A stretch of 64,000 bases of DNA from Muricoccus pecuniae (GTDB lineage: Bacteria > Pseudomonadota > Alphaproteobacteria > Acetobacterales > Acetobacteraceae). The stretch covers positions 62,001 through 126,000 of the forward strand of contig NZ_JACIJD010000007.1 in NCBI RefSeq assembly GCF_014199205.1, read 5' to 3'. Numbering within the stretch: position 1 is the first letter of the stretch; the number at the start of each line of letters is the position of its first letter. The translations under genes and the position numbers were made by a program. The notes beneath the pieces were generated by a model. That model was given only the letters and a program-made list of their open reading frames with translations, searched no databases and was not told the DNA's origin. Shown here piece after piece: positions 17,445 through 27,321 of this stretch.

Positions 17445-17482
17445 GCCATGTCCGGATGGGGCGCGAGGGCGCCCCGCGGCGA

Positions 17483-17650
17483 TTACTTGATCTTGGCCTC
17501 GCGGAAGACGACGTGCTTGCGGGCGACGGGGTCGTACTTCTTCTTCTCCATCTTCCCGGTGGCATTCCGCGTGTTCTTCTTGGTCACGTAGAAGTAGCCG
17601 GTGTCGGCGGAGCTGACGAGGCGGATCTGGATGGTGTTGGACTTGGCCAT
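17483..17650 (-). CDS. rpmG: 50S ribosomal protein L33
   Basis: The 55-residue basic protein begins [15 protein letters not shown] and continues with [11 protein letters not shown], a direct match to L33 of the cysteine-free type. It binds 23S rRNA in the large subunit. The start at 17650 matches the family N-terminus; an in-frame ATG at 17719 would add an unlikely leader. It has its own promoter and terminator. Confidence 0.97.
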   Translation of the reverse strand: MAKSNTIQIRLVSSADTGYFYVTKKNTRNATGKMEKKKYDPVARKHVVFREAKIK

Positions 17651-17717
17651 GTTCTGACTCTGGGACTCGATTCCACAGGGGCGAGTGCCGGCCAGGGCCG
17701 GGTCGCGGAGGGGCCGC

Positions 17718-17745
17718 AAACTAGCGCCGGACGCGCCCGCGTCAA
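17718..17745 (-). promoter_or_regulatory. Sigma-70-type promoter of rpmG
   Basis: Reading on the minus strand, TTGACG at 17745-17740 and TAGTTT at 17723-17718 are separated by 16 bases. The transcript would start about 60 bases before the rpmG ATG. The -35 hexamer is strong and the -10 moderate. Confidence 0.5.
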
Positions 17746-17749
17746 GCTT

Positions 17750-19165
17750 TTACCGCGCGAGCGCCCCCGCATAGGCTTCCGGCCGCTCCAGCACGGCGCG
17801 CGCGGCCGCCAGATCCGCCTCGCGCCCCTCGGCCGGCGGGCAGGCGCCGCGAAGCGCGGCGATCTCGCTCGCGGGCACGGGCGCGCGGGCCGCACGGGCG
17901 CGGGCGAGGGGAACCGCCATCGGGCTGTCGGCCGTGCCGAGCGTGGCGAGGTTGCGCGCCGTCTCCTCCGCCCCCCCGCCCGTGCAGAGCGCGGGCAGCA
18001 CGCCCAGCATCTGCAGCGGCCAGCCGCGGGGGGCGAGGATGCGGGACCAGGAAAGGGCCAGCTCCCCCCCGTCGGGCAGCGGCACGAGCACCTGGATCAG
18101 CCCCTTGCCCATGGTGGCGCTGCCCACCACCACGCCGCGCCCGAGATCGGCCATGGCGGCCGCCACCACCTCGGCCGCGGAGGCCGTGCGCCCGTCCACC
18201 AGCACGACGAGGCGCCGCCCCGCCGCGAGGTCGCGCCCCGTGGCCTCGAAGCGGCGGAGGGAGGCGGGGTGGCGGCCCTCGGTCGAGGCGATGGTGCCGG
18301 TCGGCAGGAAGGAATCGGCCACGCGGAGCGCCTGCTGCAGCAGCCCGCCCCGGTTGCCCCGGAGGTCCAGCACCACGCCGAGCGGCGCCTCCGCCTCGGG
18401 GAAGTCGGTCAGGGCGCGGTCGAGCTGCTCCGGCGTGGCGGCGGAGAAGATCGGGATCTGGAGCCAGAGCACCCCGTCCCGCACCCGGGCGGAGAGGGAG
18501 AGGAGGGGCGCCGCACCGCGCGTGAGCAGGAGATCGACCCGCCGCCGCCCGCGCCGGATGGAGAGGAGCACGCTGCTCCCGGGCGGGCCTTCCAGCGCCC
18601 TGTGAGCATCGTCCAGGTGCTCCGCATCGAGGGCGATCCCGTCGGCGGCCGCCACGATATCGCCGGGGCGAAGGCCTGCCCGCTCCGCCGCGCTGCCGGG
18701 TGCCACGGCGGCGATGGCCACAGCGCGGCGCGGCGCGGGGCCGAGGGTAAGGCCGAGATCGGCCGCGCCGAGCCGCCGCTCGCGCCCCTGCCGCGCCTCC
18801 TCCGCGCCGAGATAGCGGCTATAGGGGTCGAGGTGGTTGAACACCTCCTCGAAGGCGGCCTGGATCATCGCCTGCCGCCCCGCCTGGCGAAGGGCGGGGG
18901 ACTGGCGCTCCGCCTCCGCGAAGAGGGTGGCCACGGCATCGGCGACGGAGAGCGGGGTGTTGCCCGCCAGCCGGTCCGCGGCGAGCCGGCCGGAGAAGCC
19001 GAGGGCGAGGGCCGGGCCGCGCCGGGCGGCGGAGAGATAGGGGTCGATCGCCTCCAGCCCGCGCAGGGCCCAGAGCCCGACGAGAAGGGGCTCCGTCGCC
19101 TCCAGGTGGCGCTCGGCGATGGCGGCGAAGCCCGTGCGGAGCGTCGGGCCGAAGTCCTGCCCCAT
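17750..19165 (-). CDS. S41-family C-terminal processing peptidase
   Basis: The protein has the CTP layout: a helical N-terminal region, a PDZ domain with G-L-R-P-G-D-I-V-A-A-A-D-G, and the tail-specific protease domain. The serine is in T-A-S-A-A-E and the lysine in G-K-G, so the Ser/Lys dyad is intact. ATG 19165 is the only canonical start near the conserved region, but the codons just upstream encode a good leader (K-R-L-G-G-A-L-A-F-L-A-A-L-L-L) with no ATG, GTG or TTG before it. The true start may be a non-standard CTG at 19216, or the protein may have lost its leader. It follows rnr in the same operon. Confidence 0.75.
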   Translation of the reverse strand: MGQDFGPTLRTGFAAIAERHLEATEPLLVGLWALRGLEAIDPYLSAARRGPALALGFSGRLAADRLAGNTPLSVADAVATLFAEAERQSPALRQAGRQAMIQAAFEEVFNHLDPYSRYLGAEEARQGRERRLGAADLGLTLGPAPRRAVAIAAVAPGSAAERAGLRPGDIVAAADGIALDAEHLDDAHRALEGPPGSSVLLSIRRGRRRVDLLLTRGAAPLLSLSARVRDGVLWLQIPIFSAATPEQLDRALTDFPEAEAPLGVVLDLRGNRGGLLQQALRVADSFLPTGTIASTEGRHPASLRRFEATGRDLAAGRRLVVLVDGRTASAAEVVAAAMADLGRGVVVGSATMGKGLIQVLVPLPDGGELALSWSRILAPRGWPLQMLGVLPALCTGGGAEETARNLATLGTADSPMAVPLARARAARAPVPASEIAALRGACPPAEGREADLAAARAVLERPEAYAGALAR

Positions 19166-19242
19166 GCCGGGGCGGGAGAGGAGCAGGGCGGCGAGGAAGG
19201 CCAGGGCACCGCCCAGCCTCTTCGCGCCGCGCCGGGCCGCCC

Positions 19243-21561
19243 CTAGCGGGGCCGCTTCTCCCGCTGGCGCTCGCTGCCGGGCTTGCCGCCCCGCCCGGCC
19301 AGCTTCTGTCTTCCGCGCGGGGGCACCGGCTTGCGCGGCGCGGCGGCGCGGGGATCGCCCACCACCATCCCGAAGCTCAGGCTGCCCGTGCGCGGCACCG
19401 CCTCGGCCAGCCGCACCTCCACCTCCTGGCCGAGGGTGAAGGTCAATCCCGTGCGGCGGCCGATCAGGCGCATCGCCGCGTCCTCGTGGAACCATTGGTC
19501 GTCCGGAAGGGCAGCCATCGGAACGATTCCGCTGGCGCCGTTCTCCTCCAGTGTCACGAAGAGGCCGAAGCGTGTCACCCCCGAAACGCGCGCCGCGAAA
19601 TGCGCGCCCACCCGGTCCGCCATGAAGGCCGCGAGGTAGCGGTCCACCGCGTCGCGCTCGGCCAGGGCGGCGCGGCGCTCGGTTTTGGTGATGTGCTCGC
19701 CCGTGTCGGGCAGCTCGGCGGCCTCGGCATCGGTCAGCCCGTCCTCGCCCAGCCTCAGCCCGCGAATGAGGGCGCGGTGGACCAGCAGGTCGGCGTAGCG
19801 GCGGATCGGGCTGGTGAAATGGGCGTAGCGCGGCAGGGCGAGGCCGAAATGGCCGATATTCTCCGGGTTGTACTCCGCCTGGGACTGGCCGCGCAGGATC
19901 GTCTCGCTGACGAGGCGGGATTCGGGCGCGTCCTTCATCCGCTCCAGGATGTGGGCGAAGTCGCGCGGCTTCACGAGGTTGGACGGCGGCAGGGAGATGC
20001 CGAGGCCGGAGAGGAAGCCGCGCAGCGTCTCCATCTTCTCGTCCGAGGGACGGTCGTGGACGCGGTACATGCAGGGCTGGTGCAGCCGCTCCAGCTCCTC
20101 GGCCGCGCAGACATTCGCGGCGACCATGAACTCCTCGATCAGCCGGTGGCTGTCGAGGCGCGGGCGGGGCGCGACGGAGAGGACCTTCCCGTCGGGGCCG
20201 AGGATCACCCGGCGCTCGGCGATGTCGAGGTCGAGCGTGCCGCGGCGCAGGCGGGCGGCGAGCAGGGCCTCGAAGGCGCCGTAGAGCCGGGCGATGTGGC
20301 CCTCCGCCAGCCCCGCATCCCCCTCGGCGTCCCGCGCGGCCTGGACCTTCTCGTAGGTGAGGCGGGCGGCGGAGCGCATGAGGCCGCGGCCGAAACGGTG
20401 GGCGGTCTTCGTGCCCGCCGCGTCGAAACGCATCTCGACATAGAGGCAGCCCCGGTCCTCCCCGGGCTTGAGGCTGCACCAGCCGTTGGACAGCGCCTCC
20501 GGCAGCATCGGCACGACGCGGTCGGGGAAGTAGACGGAGTTGCCGCGCAGCCGTGCCTCGCGGTCCAGCGGGGCGTCGGGGCGGACGTAATGGGCCACGT
20601 CGGCGATGGCGACGAGGATGCGCCAGCCATCCTCATCCGGCTCGGCGTGGACGGCGTCGTCGAAGTCGCGGGCGTCCTCGCCGTCGATCGTGACGAGGGG
20701 GATGCCGCGCAGGTCGTCCCTCGTGCCGGGCGGCACGGCCTCGGCGCGCTCGGCGGCGGCGACCACCTCCGCCGGGAAGTTGTCGGGGATGCGGTGGGCG
20801 GCGATGCAGAGGCGGGAGACGGCGCGGGGATCGTCCATCGGCCCCAGGCGCTCGACGATCCGCGCCGGGCTCGGCCCCATGTAGCGCTCGCGCGATCCGC
20901 CCGGGATCGGCTCGGCCTGGACCAGCTCGCCCTCCTGCGCGCCGTTCTCCTGGCCGGGCGGGATCACCCAGGCCGAGCGCGCGCGGCGGTCCACGGGCTC
21001 GACCAGCCCGTTGGTGTAGATGCCGAGAATGCGGGAGGGCGATCCCGTGCCGATCCGCTTGAAGGTGCGCCCCTCATACTTGCCGGGCCCGAGGCGGGTG
21101 ATGCGGGCCAGCACCCGGTCCCCCGGGGCGAGGGCAGGCTGGCCCGGGCGCTCCGGGCGCATGTAGACGACCGGCCGCTCCGCCCCCTCCCAGGTGATGG
21201 GCCGGGCCATGGGCTCGCCATCCGCATCCGTGCCGAAGACCTCCAGCGCCGCCATGTCCGGCAGGTTGGCGGCGTGGCGGATGGTGCGGCGGCCGACGGG
21301 GGCGATGCTGCCCTCCTCCTTCAGCGCGGCCATCAGCGCGCGCAGCGCCGGGCGCTGCTCGGTCGAGAGGCCGAAGTGGCGGGAGATCTCGGTCTTGCCC
21401 ACCCGGCCGGTGGCGGTGCGGAGGAAGGCCCGCAGCTCCTCCCGGCTGGGCAGCGGGTTGGTCGTGCCCGGCTCGCGGCGCCGGATCACCGGCCCCGTGC
21501 GGGGAAGGCGCCCGGAGCCCTCGCGGCCTCCGGCGCCGCCCGGGGGCGGGCGCCTGGCCAA
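19243..21561 (-). CDS. rnr: Ribonuclease R
   Basis: RNase R is a processive 3'-5' exoribonuclease that degrades structured RNA. The 772-residue protein shows an N-terminal winged-helix and cold-shock region and the RNB catalytic domain with D-G-E-D-A-R-D-F-D-D, which supplies the metal-binding aspartates. H-F-T-S-P-I-R-R-Y-A-D follows, with a C-terminal S1 domain (F-G-L-F-V-T-L-E-E-N-G) and a basic tail. I use the TTG at 21561, one base past the topA stop; a GTG at 21489 is an alternative. Its place between topA and a CTP protease is part of a long co-directional run. Confidence 0.93.
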   Translation of the reverse strand: MARRPPPGGAGGREGSGRLPRTGPVIRRREPGTTNPLPSREELRAFLRTATGRVGKTEISRHFGLSTEQRPALRALMAALKEEGSIAPVGRRTIRHAANLPDMAALEVFGTDADGEPMARPITWEGAERPVVYMRPERPGQPALAPGDRVLARITRLGPGKYEGRTFKRIGTGSPSRILGIYTNGLVEPVDRRARSAWVIPPGQENGAQEGELVQAEPIPGGSRERYMGPSPARIVERLGPMDDPRAVSRLCIAAHRIPDNFPAEVVAAAERAEAVPPGTRDDLRGIPLVTIDGEDARDFDDAVHAEPDEDGWRILVAIADVAHYVRPDAPLDREARLRGNSVYFPDRVVPMLPEALSNGWCSLKPGEDRGCLYVEMRFDAAGTKTAHRFGRGLMRSAARLTYEKVQAARDAEGDAGLAEGHIARLYGAFEALLAARLRRGTLDLDIAERRVILGPDGKVLSVAPRPRLDSHRLIEEFMVAANVCAAEELERLHQPCMYRVHDRPSDEKMETLRGFLSGLGISLPPSNLVKPRDFAHILERMKDAPESRLVSETILRGQSQAEYNPENIGHFGLALPRYAHFTSPIRRYADLLVHRALIRGLRLGEDGLTDAEAAELPDTGEHITKTERRAALAERDAVDRYLAAFMADRVGAHFAARVSGVTRFGLFVTLEENGASGIVPMAALPDDQWFHEDAAMRLIGRRTGLTFTLGQEVEVRLAEAVPRTGSLSFGMVVGDPRAAAPRKPVPPRGRQKLAGRGGKPGSERQREKRPR

Positions 21562-21562
21562 T

Positions 21563-24337
21563 TCAGCCCGTTCCCTTGGCGCGGGAGGCGGGCTTGGCCG
21601 CGGCCTTCGCCTTGGCGGCGGGCTTCTTCGCCGGGGCCTTCTTCGCGGCGGCGGGCTTTGCGGCAGCCGGTTTCGAGGCCGCCGGCTTCGCGGCCCGGGC
21701 CGCGGCGGCCTTCGGCGCCGCCTTCGCGGGCTTCGGCGCGTCGTCCTTCGCGCTGGCCGCCTTGCGCGCCGGGGCCTTGCGGGCGGCGCCCTTCTTCGCC
21801 GGAAGGATCTTCCCCTTCTCGGCCAGCAGCGCGACGGCCTGGTCGAGGGTGAAGCTCTCCATCTCCACCCCGCGCGGCAGGGAGGCGACGGTTTGGCCGT
21901 GCTGGGCGAAGGGGCCGAAGCGGCCGCGCTTCACCTCCACCGCGGCGCCGTCCTTCGGATGCACCCCGAGGGTGATGCCGCGGGGCTTCGCATTGGCCAG
22001 CAGTTCCATCGCGCGGTTCATGCCGACGGAGAGGATGTCGTCCCCTGGCGTGAGGCTCTGCGAGAGGGCGCCCATCTTCAGATAGGGGCCGAAACGGCCG
22101 AGATTGGCGGTGATCTCCTCGCCCGTCTCGGGATGCAGGCCGATGATGCGGGGCATGTTCAGCAGCGCGACAGCCCGCTCCAGCGTCAGCGTCTCCGGGT
22201 CCATGCCGCGGGGGAGGGAGGCGCGGCGGGGCTTGGTGGGCTTGCCCTTCTCGTCCGTGCCGGGTTCGCCGAGCTGGACGTAGAGGCCGTAGGGCCCGCG
22301 GCGCATCGAGACCTCCTGGCCCGTGGCAGGATCGGTGCCGAGGCTGCGCGGTCCCTCGTTCCCCGCATCCTCGCCATCGGCGCTCGGCACCGCGAGGGGC
22401 CGGGTGTAGCGGCATTCCGGGTAGTTCGAGCAGCCGATGAAGGCCCCCGTGCGCCCGAGGCGCAGGCCGAGCCGGCCGGCATGGCAGTTCGGGCAGAGGC
22501 GCGGGTCGGTGCCGCCCTCATTCGCCGGGAAGAAGTGGGGGCCGAGATCCTCGTCCAGCGCGTCGATGACGTCGCTGATCTTGAGGTCCTTGGTGGCGTC
22601 CACGGCCTCCCGGAAGTGGTTCCAGAAGTCGCGCATCACCTCGCGCCACTCGGCGCGGCCGCCGGAGATATCGTCGAGCTTCTCCTCCAGCGCGGCGGTG
22701 AAGTTCGTGTCCACGTAGCGCTCGAAGAACGAGACGAGGAAGGCGGTGACGAGGCGCCCGCGATCCTCGGGGATGAAGCGCCGCTGCTCGATCCGGACGT
22801 ATTCGCGGTCCTGCAGGGTTTGGAGGATGGAGGCGTAGGTGGAGGGGCGGCCGATGCCCAGCTCCTCCATCTTCTTCACCAGGGACGCCTCGGAGTAGCG
22901 GGGCGGGGGCTGGGTGAAGTGCTGGCTCGCCGTCACCTCCCCGCGCTTCGGCGCATCGCCCTCCGCCATGGGGGGAAGGGTGCGGCCGTCCTCGCCCTCG
23001 GCGGCAGCGTCGCCGGTCTCCTCGGCGCGGCGGTCGTCGGAGCCCTCGCGGTAGAGCTTGAGGTAGCCGTCGAAGGCGACGACCTGGCCGGTGGCGCGCA
23101 GCCGGGCCTTGCCGGCGGCGTCGTCGATGTCCACCGCCGTCTGGTCCATCTCGGCCGACTGCATCTGGGAGGCGACGGCGCGCTTCCAGACGAGGTCGTA
23201 GAGGCGCCGCTGGTCCGGGTTGAGGTAGCGCGCCACCTCCTGCGGGGTGCGCGTCACGTCCGTCGGGCGGACGGCCTCGTGCGCCTCCTGGGCGTTCTTC
23301 GCCTTGGAGGAGTACTCGCGCGGGGCGGCGGGCAGGTAGTCCGGGCCGAAGGCCGACTTCACATGGTCGCGGATGCCGGTGATGGCCTCCTGCGCCATCT
23401 GGACGCCGTCCGTTCGCATGTAGGTGATAAGGCCGACCGTCTCGCCGCCGATGTCCACGCCCTCATAGAGCTGCTGGGCCAGGCGCATCGTGGCCTGGGC
23501 CCCGAAGCCGAGCTTGCGGCTGCTCTCCTGCTGGAGGGTGGAGGTGGTGAAGGGCGGCGGCGGGTTGCGCTTGGTGCGCTTCTTCTCGACGGCCGAGACG
23601 GTGAAGCTGCCGCCCTCGACCAGCGCCTTGGCGCGCGCGGCCGCGGCCTCGTTCGGCAGGTCGAACCCGTCGAGCTTCCTGCCTTCCAGATGCGTCAGCC
23701 GCGCGTTGAAGGGGGCGCCCGTCGGGGTACGGAAGGCGGCCTCAACGCTCCAGTACTCGCGCGGCTTGAAGACCTCGATCTCCGCCTCGCGGTCGGTGAT
23801 GAGGCGCAGCGCGACGGACTGCACCCGCCCCGCCGAGCGCGAGCCGGGAAGCTTGCGCCAGAGGACGGGGGAGAGGGTGAAACCGACGAGGTAGTCCAGC
23901 GCGCGGCGGGCGAGATAGGCGTCGATCAGCGGCACGTCGAGGTCGCGGGGATGCTCGATCGCGTGCTGGATGGCGCGCTTGGTGATCTCGTTGAAGGTGA
24001 TGCGGTGGACCTCGACGCCCTTCAGCGCGCGCCGCCCCTCCAGCATCTGCCGGACGTGCCAGGAGATGGCCTCGCCTTCCCGGTCGGGGTCGGTGGCGAG
24101 GTAGAGGCGCTTGGCGTGCCCGGCCTTCAGCGCCTGGGCGATCTCGCGGACCTGCTTCTCCCCCCGGTCCTCGGAGGACCAGTCCATGGCGAAGTCCTCC
24201 TCCGGCCGGACGGAGCCGTCCTTGGCCGGGAGGTCGCGGACATGGCCGAAGGAGGCCAGGACCGTGTAGTCCGAACCGAGATACTTGTTGATGGTCTTCG
24301 CCTTGGCGGGCGATTCGACGACGACGACGTCAGTCAT
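21563..24337 (-). CDS. topA: DNA topoisomerase I
   Basis: This type IA topoisomerase relaxes negative supercoils. The 924-residue protein opens with the Toprim motif V-V-V-E-S-P-A-K-A-K-T-I and D-P-D-R-E-G-E. The active tyrosine is in G-L-I-T-Y-M-R-T-D-G at about residue 325. One C4 zinc element (C-P-N-C then C-S-N-Y-P-E-C) precedes three repeats containing G-R-F-G-P-Y/F. The last 100 residues or so are a lysine/alanine/proline-rich tail, common in alphaproteobacterial TopA, that likely binds DNA non-specifically. The start ATG is seven bases after the dprA stop. Confidence 0.97.
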   Translation of the reverse strand: MTDVVVVESPAKAKTINKYLGSDYTVLASFGHVRDLPAKDGSVRPEEDFAMDWSSEDRGEKQVREIAQALKAGHAKRLYLATDPDREGEAISWHVRQMLEGRRALKGVEVHRITFNEITKRAIQHAIEHPRDLDVPLIDAYLARRALDYLVGFTLSPVLWRKLPGSRSAGRVQSVALRLITDREAEIEVFKPREYWSVEAAFRTPTGAPFNARLTHLEGRKLDGFDLPNEAAAARAKALVEGGSFTVSAVEKKRTKRNPPPPFTTSTLQQESSRKLGFGAQATMRLAQQLYEGVDIGGETVGLITYMRTDGVQMAQEAITGIRDHVKSAFGPDYLPAAPREYSSKAKNAQEAHEAVRPTDVTRTPQEVARYLNPDQRRLYDLVWKRAVASQMQSAEMDQTAVDIDDAAGKARLRATGQVVAFDGYLKLYREGSDDRRAEETGDAAAEGEDGRTLPPMAEGDAPKRGEVTASQHFTQPPPRYSEASLVKKMEELGIGRPSTYASILQTLQDREYVRIEQRRFIPEDRGRLVTAFLVSFFERYVDTNFTAALEEKLDDISGGRAEWREVMRDFWNHFREAVDATKDLKISDVIDALDEDLGPHFFPANEGGTDPRLCPNCHAGRLGLRLGRTGAFIGCSNYPECRYTRPLAVPSADGEDAGNEGPRSLGTDPATGQEVSMRRGPYGLYVQLGEPGTDEKGKPTKPRRASLPRGMDPETLTLERAVALLNMPRIIGLHPETGEEITANLGRFGPYLKMGALSQSLTPGDDILSVGMNRAMELLANAKPRGITLGVHPKDGAAVEVKRGRFGPFAQHGQTVASLPRGVEMESFTLDQAVALLAEKGKILPAKKGAARKAPARKAASAKDDAPKPAKAAPKAAAARAAKPAASKPAAAKPAAAKKAPAKKPAAKAKAAAKPASRAKGTG

Positions 24338-24344
24338 GTGGGGC

Positions 24345-25475
24345 CTAGAGCCCTCCGAATCTCTCTGTTCGCTGAATGCCGGACCGCACGACACGGTTTC
24401 CGGGCAGCGCCTCGATGAGCCCCTCCAGCTCCAGTTCCAGGAGCGCGGCGCGGGCCTCAGGCGGCGAGAGGTGGCAGTGGCGAAGCACCTCGTCAACCGG
24501 AACGGGTGTCGGGCCGATGAGGGAGAGGAGGTCCGGGGCGCCGGAAGGGGGTGGCTCGTCCGGGATTTCCGCCTCTTGCCGCCTGGTCTCCGGCCGCACG
24601 GGCGCGCGAGGGGAACGGCGAAAAACGGGCACGGCCTCGGCCGTGGCGGGGAGGGTGGCCAGCACGTCCGCCGCCGTCTCGCAGAAATGGGCGCCGTTGC
24701 GGAGCAGGTCGTTCGACCCGGCGCAGCGCGGGTCGAGCGGGGAGCCGGGGACAGCATAGATCTCCCGCCCGGCCTCGGCGCCCAGGCGCGCGGTGATGAG
24801 GGTGCCCGAGCGGTGCGCCGCCTCCACCACCACCACGCCGAGGGAGAGGCCGGCGACGATCCGGTTCCGCCGGGGGAAGTGCCGGGCAAGCGGGGCGGTG
24901 CCGAGCGGGGACTCGGCGAGGAGCAGCCCTTCCTCCGCGATTCGGGACTGCAGCCCCCGGTTCTCCGGCGGGTAGGCCACGTCGAGCCCGCCGGGGATGA
25001 CGGCGATCGTCCGGCGGTGGCGGAGGGCGCCGAGATGGGCGGCGGTGTCGATCCCGCGGGCGAGGCCGGAGGTCACCGTCACCCCCGCCTCGGCCAGGGC
25101 CTCCGCCATGTCGCCCGCGAGGCGGCGCCCGGCGGTGGAGGCGTTGCGGGCGCCGACCACGGCGACCCCCCGGCCGCGGAGAAGGCCCATCTCCCCGAGC
25201 GCCGCGAGCACGGGCGGGGCGTCGTCCAGCGCGGCGAGGAGGGGCGGGTAGTCCGGTGCGCCGAGATGCAGCCAGGTGCCGCCCATGCCGAGGACGGCCC
25301 TGAATTCTCGCTCCACCGCGCCCGCATCGGCGACGCGCCGGGGATCGTTCGCGGCCAGGGCGCGGAGAGCCCGGGCGGCGTCGCCGTGCTGTTGGAGGGC
25401 GCGGCGGAAACCCTGCGGGCCGACACCCTCGCTCCGGGCGAGGCGCAGCCGGGCGAGGGAGTCGGCGGGGGTCAC
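24345..25475 (-). CDS. dprA: DNA-processing protein DprA
   Basis: DprA loads RecA onto single-stranded DNA taken up by natural transformation. The 376-residue protein has an N-terminal helical region, the Rossmann-like core with V-A-V-V-G-A-R-N-A-S, T-S-G-L-A-R-G-I-D-T-A-A-H and H-R-S-G-T-L-I-T-A-R-L-A-type motifs, and a C-terminal winged helix (L-I-G-P-T-P-V-P-V-D-E-V). The GTG start overlaps the plsY stop in GTGA. No other competence gene is in the window. Confidence 0.93.
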   Translation of the reverse strand: MTPADSLARLRLARSEGVGPQGFRRALQQHGDAARALRALAANDPRRVADAGAVEREFRAVLGMGGTWLHLGAPDYPPLLAALDDAPPVLAALGEMGLLRGRGVAVVGARNASTAGRRLAGDMAEALAEAGVTVTSGLARGIDTAAHLGALRHRRTIAVIPGGLDVAYPPENRGLQSRIAEEGLLLAESPLGTAPLARHFPRRNRIVAGLSLGVVVVEAAHRSGTLITARLGAEAGREIYAVPGSPLDPRCAGSNDLLRNGAHFCETAADVLATLPATAEAVPVFRRSPRAPVRPETRRQEAEIPDEPPPSGAPDLLSLIGPTPVPVDEVLRHCHLSPPEARAALLELELEGLIEALPGNRVVRSGIQRTERFGGL

Positions 25476-26056
25476 TTGCCCTGGCCGATCCGGGGCTCGG
25501 TGCCGTCGATCAGCCGGGCGATGTTCGCGTGGTGGCGCAGGAAGACATAGGCGACGATGAGCGCCACCGGCCAGAAGAGCGCCCATCCCCCCCAGAGAAA
25601 GGCCGCGATGGCCGCGACGGCCATCCCCGTGAGGGCGCTGGCGGAGGAGATCTTCACCAGCTTCGCCATGACCAGCCAGGTGAGCGCCGCAGCCAGGAAG
25701 ACCGGCCAGGCGAGGGCGAGGAAGACGCCCAGCGCCGTCGCCACCCCCTTGCCCCCGCGGAAGGCGAGCCAGGGGGGATGGCAGTGGCCGAGCACCGCGG
25801 CGATGGCGGCGATCCCCACCGCCTCCGGGCCGAGGAGGGCGGCGGCGAGCCACACCGCGACGGCGCCCTTGAGGAAGTCCAGCGCCAGCGTGGCCGCGGC
25901 CAGCTTCTTGTTCCCGGTCCGCAGCACGTTCGTCGCGCCGATATTGCCGGAGCCGATGGAGCGGATATCGCCCAGCCCGGCGGCGCGGGTGAGGATCAGG
26001 CCGAAGGGGATCGAGCCGAGGAGGAGGCCGATGGCGGCCGCGATGACGAGGTTCAT
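25472..26056 (-). CDS. plsY: Glycerol-3-phosphate acyltransferase PlsY
   Basis: PlsY makes lysophosphatidic acid from acyl-phosphate and glycerol-3-phosphate, the first step of phospholipid synthesis. The 194-residue membrane protein has the conserved loops S-I-P-F-G, S-G-N-I-G-A-T-N-V-L-R, F-R-G-G-K-G-V-A-T-A and R-H-H-A-N-I-x-R-L, with about five helices. It overlaps pyrC upstream (ATGA) and dprA downstream (GTGA). Confidence 0.96.
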   Translation of the reverse strand: MNLVIAAAIGLLLGSIPFGLILTRAAGLGDIRSIGSGNIGATNVLRTGNKKLAAATLALDFLKGAVAVWLAAALLGPEAVGIAAIAAVLGHCHPPWLAFRGGKGVATALGVFLALAWPVFLAAALTWLVMAKLVKISSASALTGMAVAAIAAFLWGGWALFWPVALIVAYVFLRHHANIARLIDGTEPRIGQGK

Positions 26057-27321
26057 CCGAAAACGCGCCGCCCCGCCTTCCAGGTGCCGGTCACGCGCCC
26101 CTCCAGCGCCCGCCCGTCGAAGGGCGAGTTCTGCGCCTTGCCCGGCAGCTTGCCCGCCTCGACCTTCCAGCCACGCTCGGGGTTGAAGAGCACGAGGTCG
26201 GCCGGGGCGCCGGGGGCGAGGCGCCCGGCCTCCAGGCCGAGCAGCTTCGCCGGGGCGGAGGTCAGCAGTTCGAGCGCCCGCATCAGGCCGAGGTCCCCGC
26301 CATGGAAGCGGGCGAGGGTCACGCCGAGCAGCGTGGCCAGCCCCGCGCCGCCCGCCTCGGCCTGGGCGAAGGGGACGCGCTTGTCGTCCGCGTCCCGGGG
26401 CTGATGGTCGGAGGCGATGGCGTCGATCGTGCCGTCGCGCAGCCCCTCCACCACGGCCAGCCGGTCCGCCTCCCGCCGCAGCGGCGGGGAGAGCTTCGCA
26501 TAGGTGCGGAAGTCGCCGATCGCCGTCTCGTTCAGGTCGAAATAGGGGGGCGCGGTGTCGCAGGTGACGCGCAGCCCCTCGGCCTTGGCCGCGCGGATGA
26601 GGTCCAGCGCGGCGCCGGTGGAGACATGGGCGAAGTGCACATGCCCCCGGGTGAGGCGGGCGAGGGCGATGTCGCGCGCGACCATCATCGCCTCCGCCGC
26701 GGCAGGGGCGGCGGGGAGGCCCATGCGGGTCGCCATCTCGCCCTCGGTGGCCGAGGCGTTGCGGGTCAGCGACGGCTCCTCCGGGTGCTGCACCACGAAG
26801 CGGCCGAAGCCGCGGGCGTAGGAGAGGGCGAGGCGCATCATCCGGGCGTCGGCGATCGCCCGGGCGCCGTCGGTGAAGCCGACGGCCCCGGCCTCGCAGA
26901 GCAGGCCGAACTCGGTCATCTCCTTCCCCGCGCAGCCGCGCGTGGCGGCGCCATAGGGCAGGACGGTGAGGCTGCCCGTCGCCTCTCCCTTGCGGAGGAC
27001 GAATTGCAGCAGGGCGGGGTCGTCCAGCGCGGGGTCGCTGTCCGGCAGGGCGCAGAGGGTGGTGATGCCGCCGGCCGCCGCGGCCTCGGCGGCGGATTCG
27101 ATCGTCTCGCGATGCTCCTGGCCGGGCTCGCCGAGCGAGGCGCGGAGGTCGATCAGCCCGGGGGCGAGGATCGCGCCGCCGCAATCCACCAGCTCGGCCC
27201 CCTCGGGGGCGCCGGTCCCATCCAGGGAAACGATGCGGCCGTCCTGGATCAGGAGGCTGCCGGGGGCGTCGCGGCCGGTCGCGGGGCAGACCAGGCGGGC
27301 GTTCCGGAGGATGAGGCTCAT
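26053..27321 (-). CDS. pyrC': Non-catalytic dihydroorotase-like subunit (PyrC')
   Basis: The 422-residue protein is plainly a dihydroorotase of the type paired with aspartate carbamoyltransferase. However, the metal-binding D-x-H-x-H of active enzymes reads D-L-R-A-S-L here, so both histidines are lost, and the usual P-H-H becomes P-P-Y. Later elements (H-F-A-H-V-S-T, A-S-D-H-Q-P-R) are kept. This pattern matches the inactive PyrC' of Pseudomonas-type PyrB-PyrC' complexes, which serve as a scaffold for PyrB. It overlaps pyrB by four bases. A separate active dihydroorotase must then be encoded elsewhere. The loss of residues is seen directly; the scaffold role is inferred. Confidence 0.85.
   Translation of the reverse strand: MSLILRNARLVCPATGRDAPGSLLIQDGRIVSLDGTGAPEGAELVDCGGAILAPGLIDLRASLGEPGQEHRETIESAAEAAAAGGITTLCALPDSDPALDDPALLQFVLRKGEATGSLTVLPYGAATRGCAGKEMTEFGLLCEAGAVGFTDGARAIADARMMRLALSYARGFGRFVVQHPEEPSLTRNASATEGEMATRMGLPAAPAAAEAMMVARDIALARLTRGHVHFAHVSTGAALDLIRAAKAEGLRVTCDTAPPYFDLNETAIGDFRTYAKLSPPLRREADRLAVVEGLRDGTIDAIASDHQPRDADDKRVPFAQAEAGGAGLATLLGVTLARFHGGDLGLMRALELLTSAPAKLLGLEAGRLAPGAPADLVLFNPERGWKVEAGKLPGKAQNSPFDGRALEGRVTGTWKAGRRVFG

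Noticed and set aside
19486-24418. Very long plus-strand frames opposite rnr and topA (788 and 1074 codons)
   Set aside because: They mirror the third-position GC bias of the real minus-strand genes and show no motifs.
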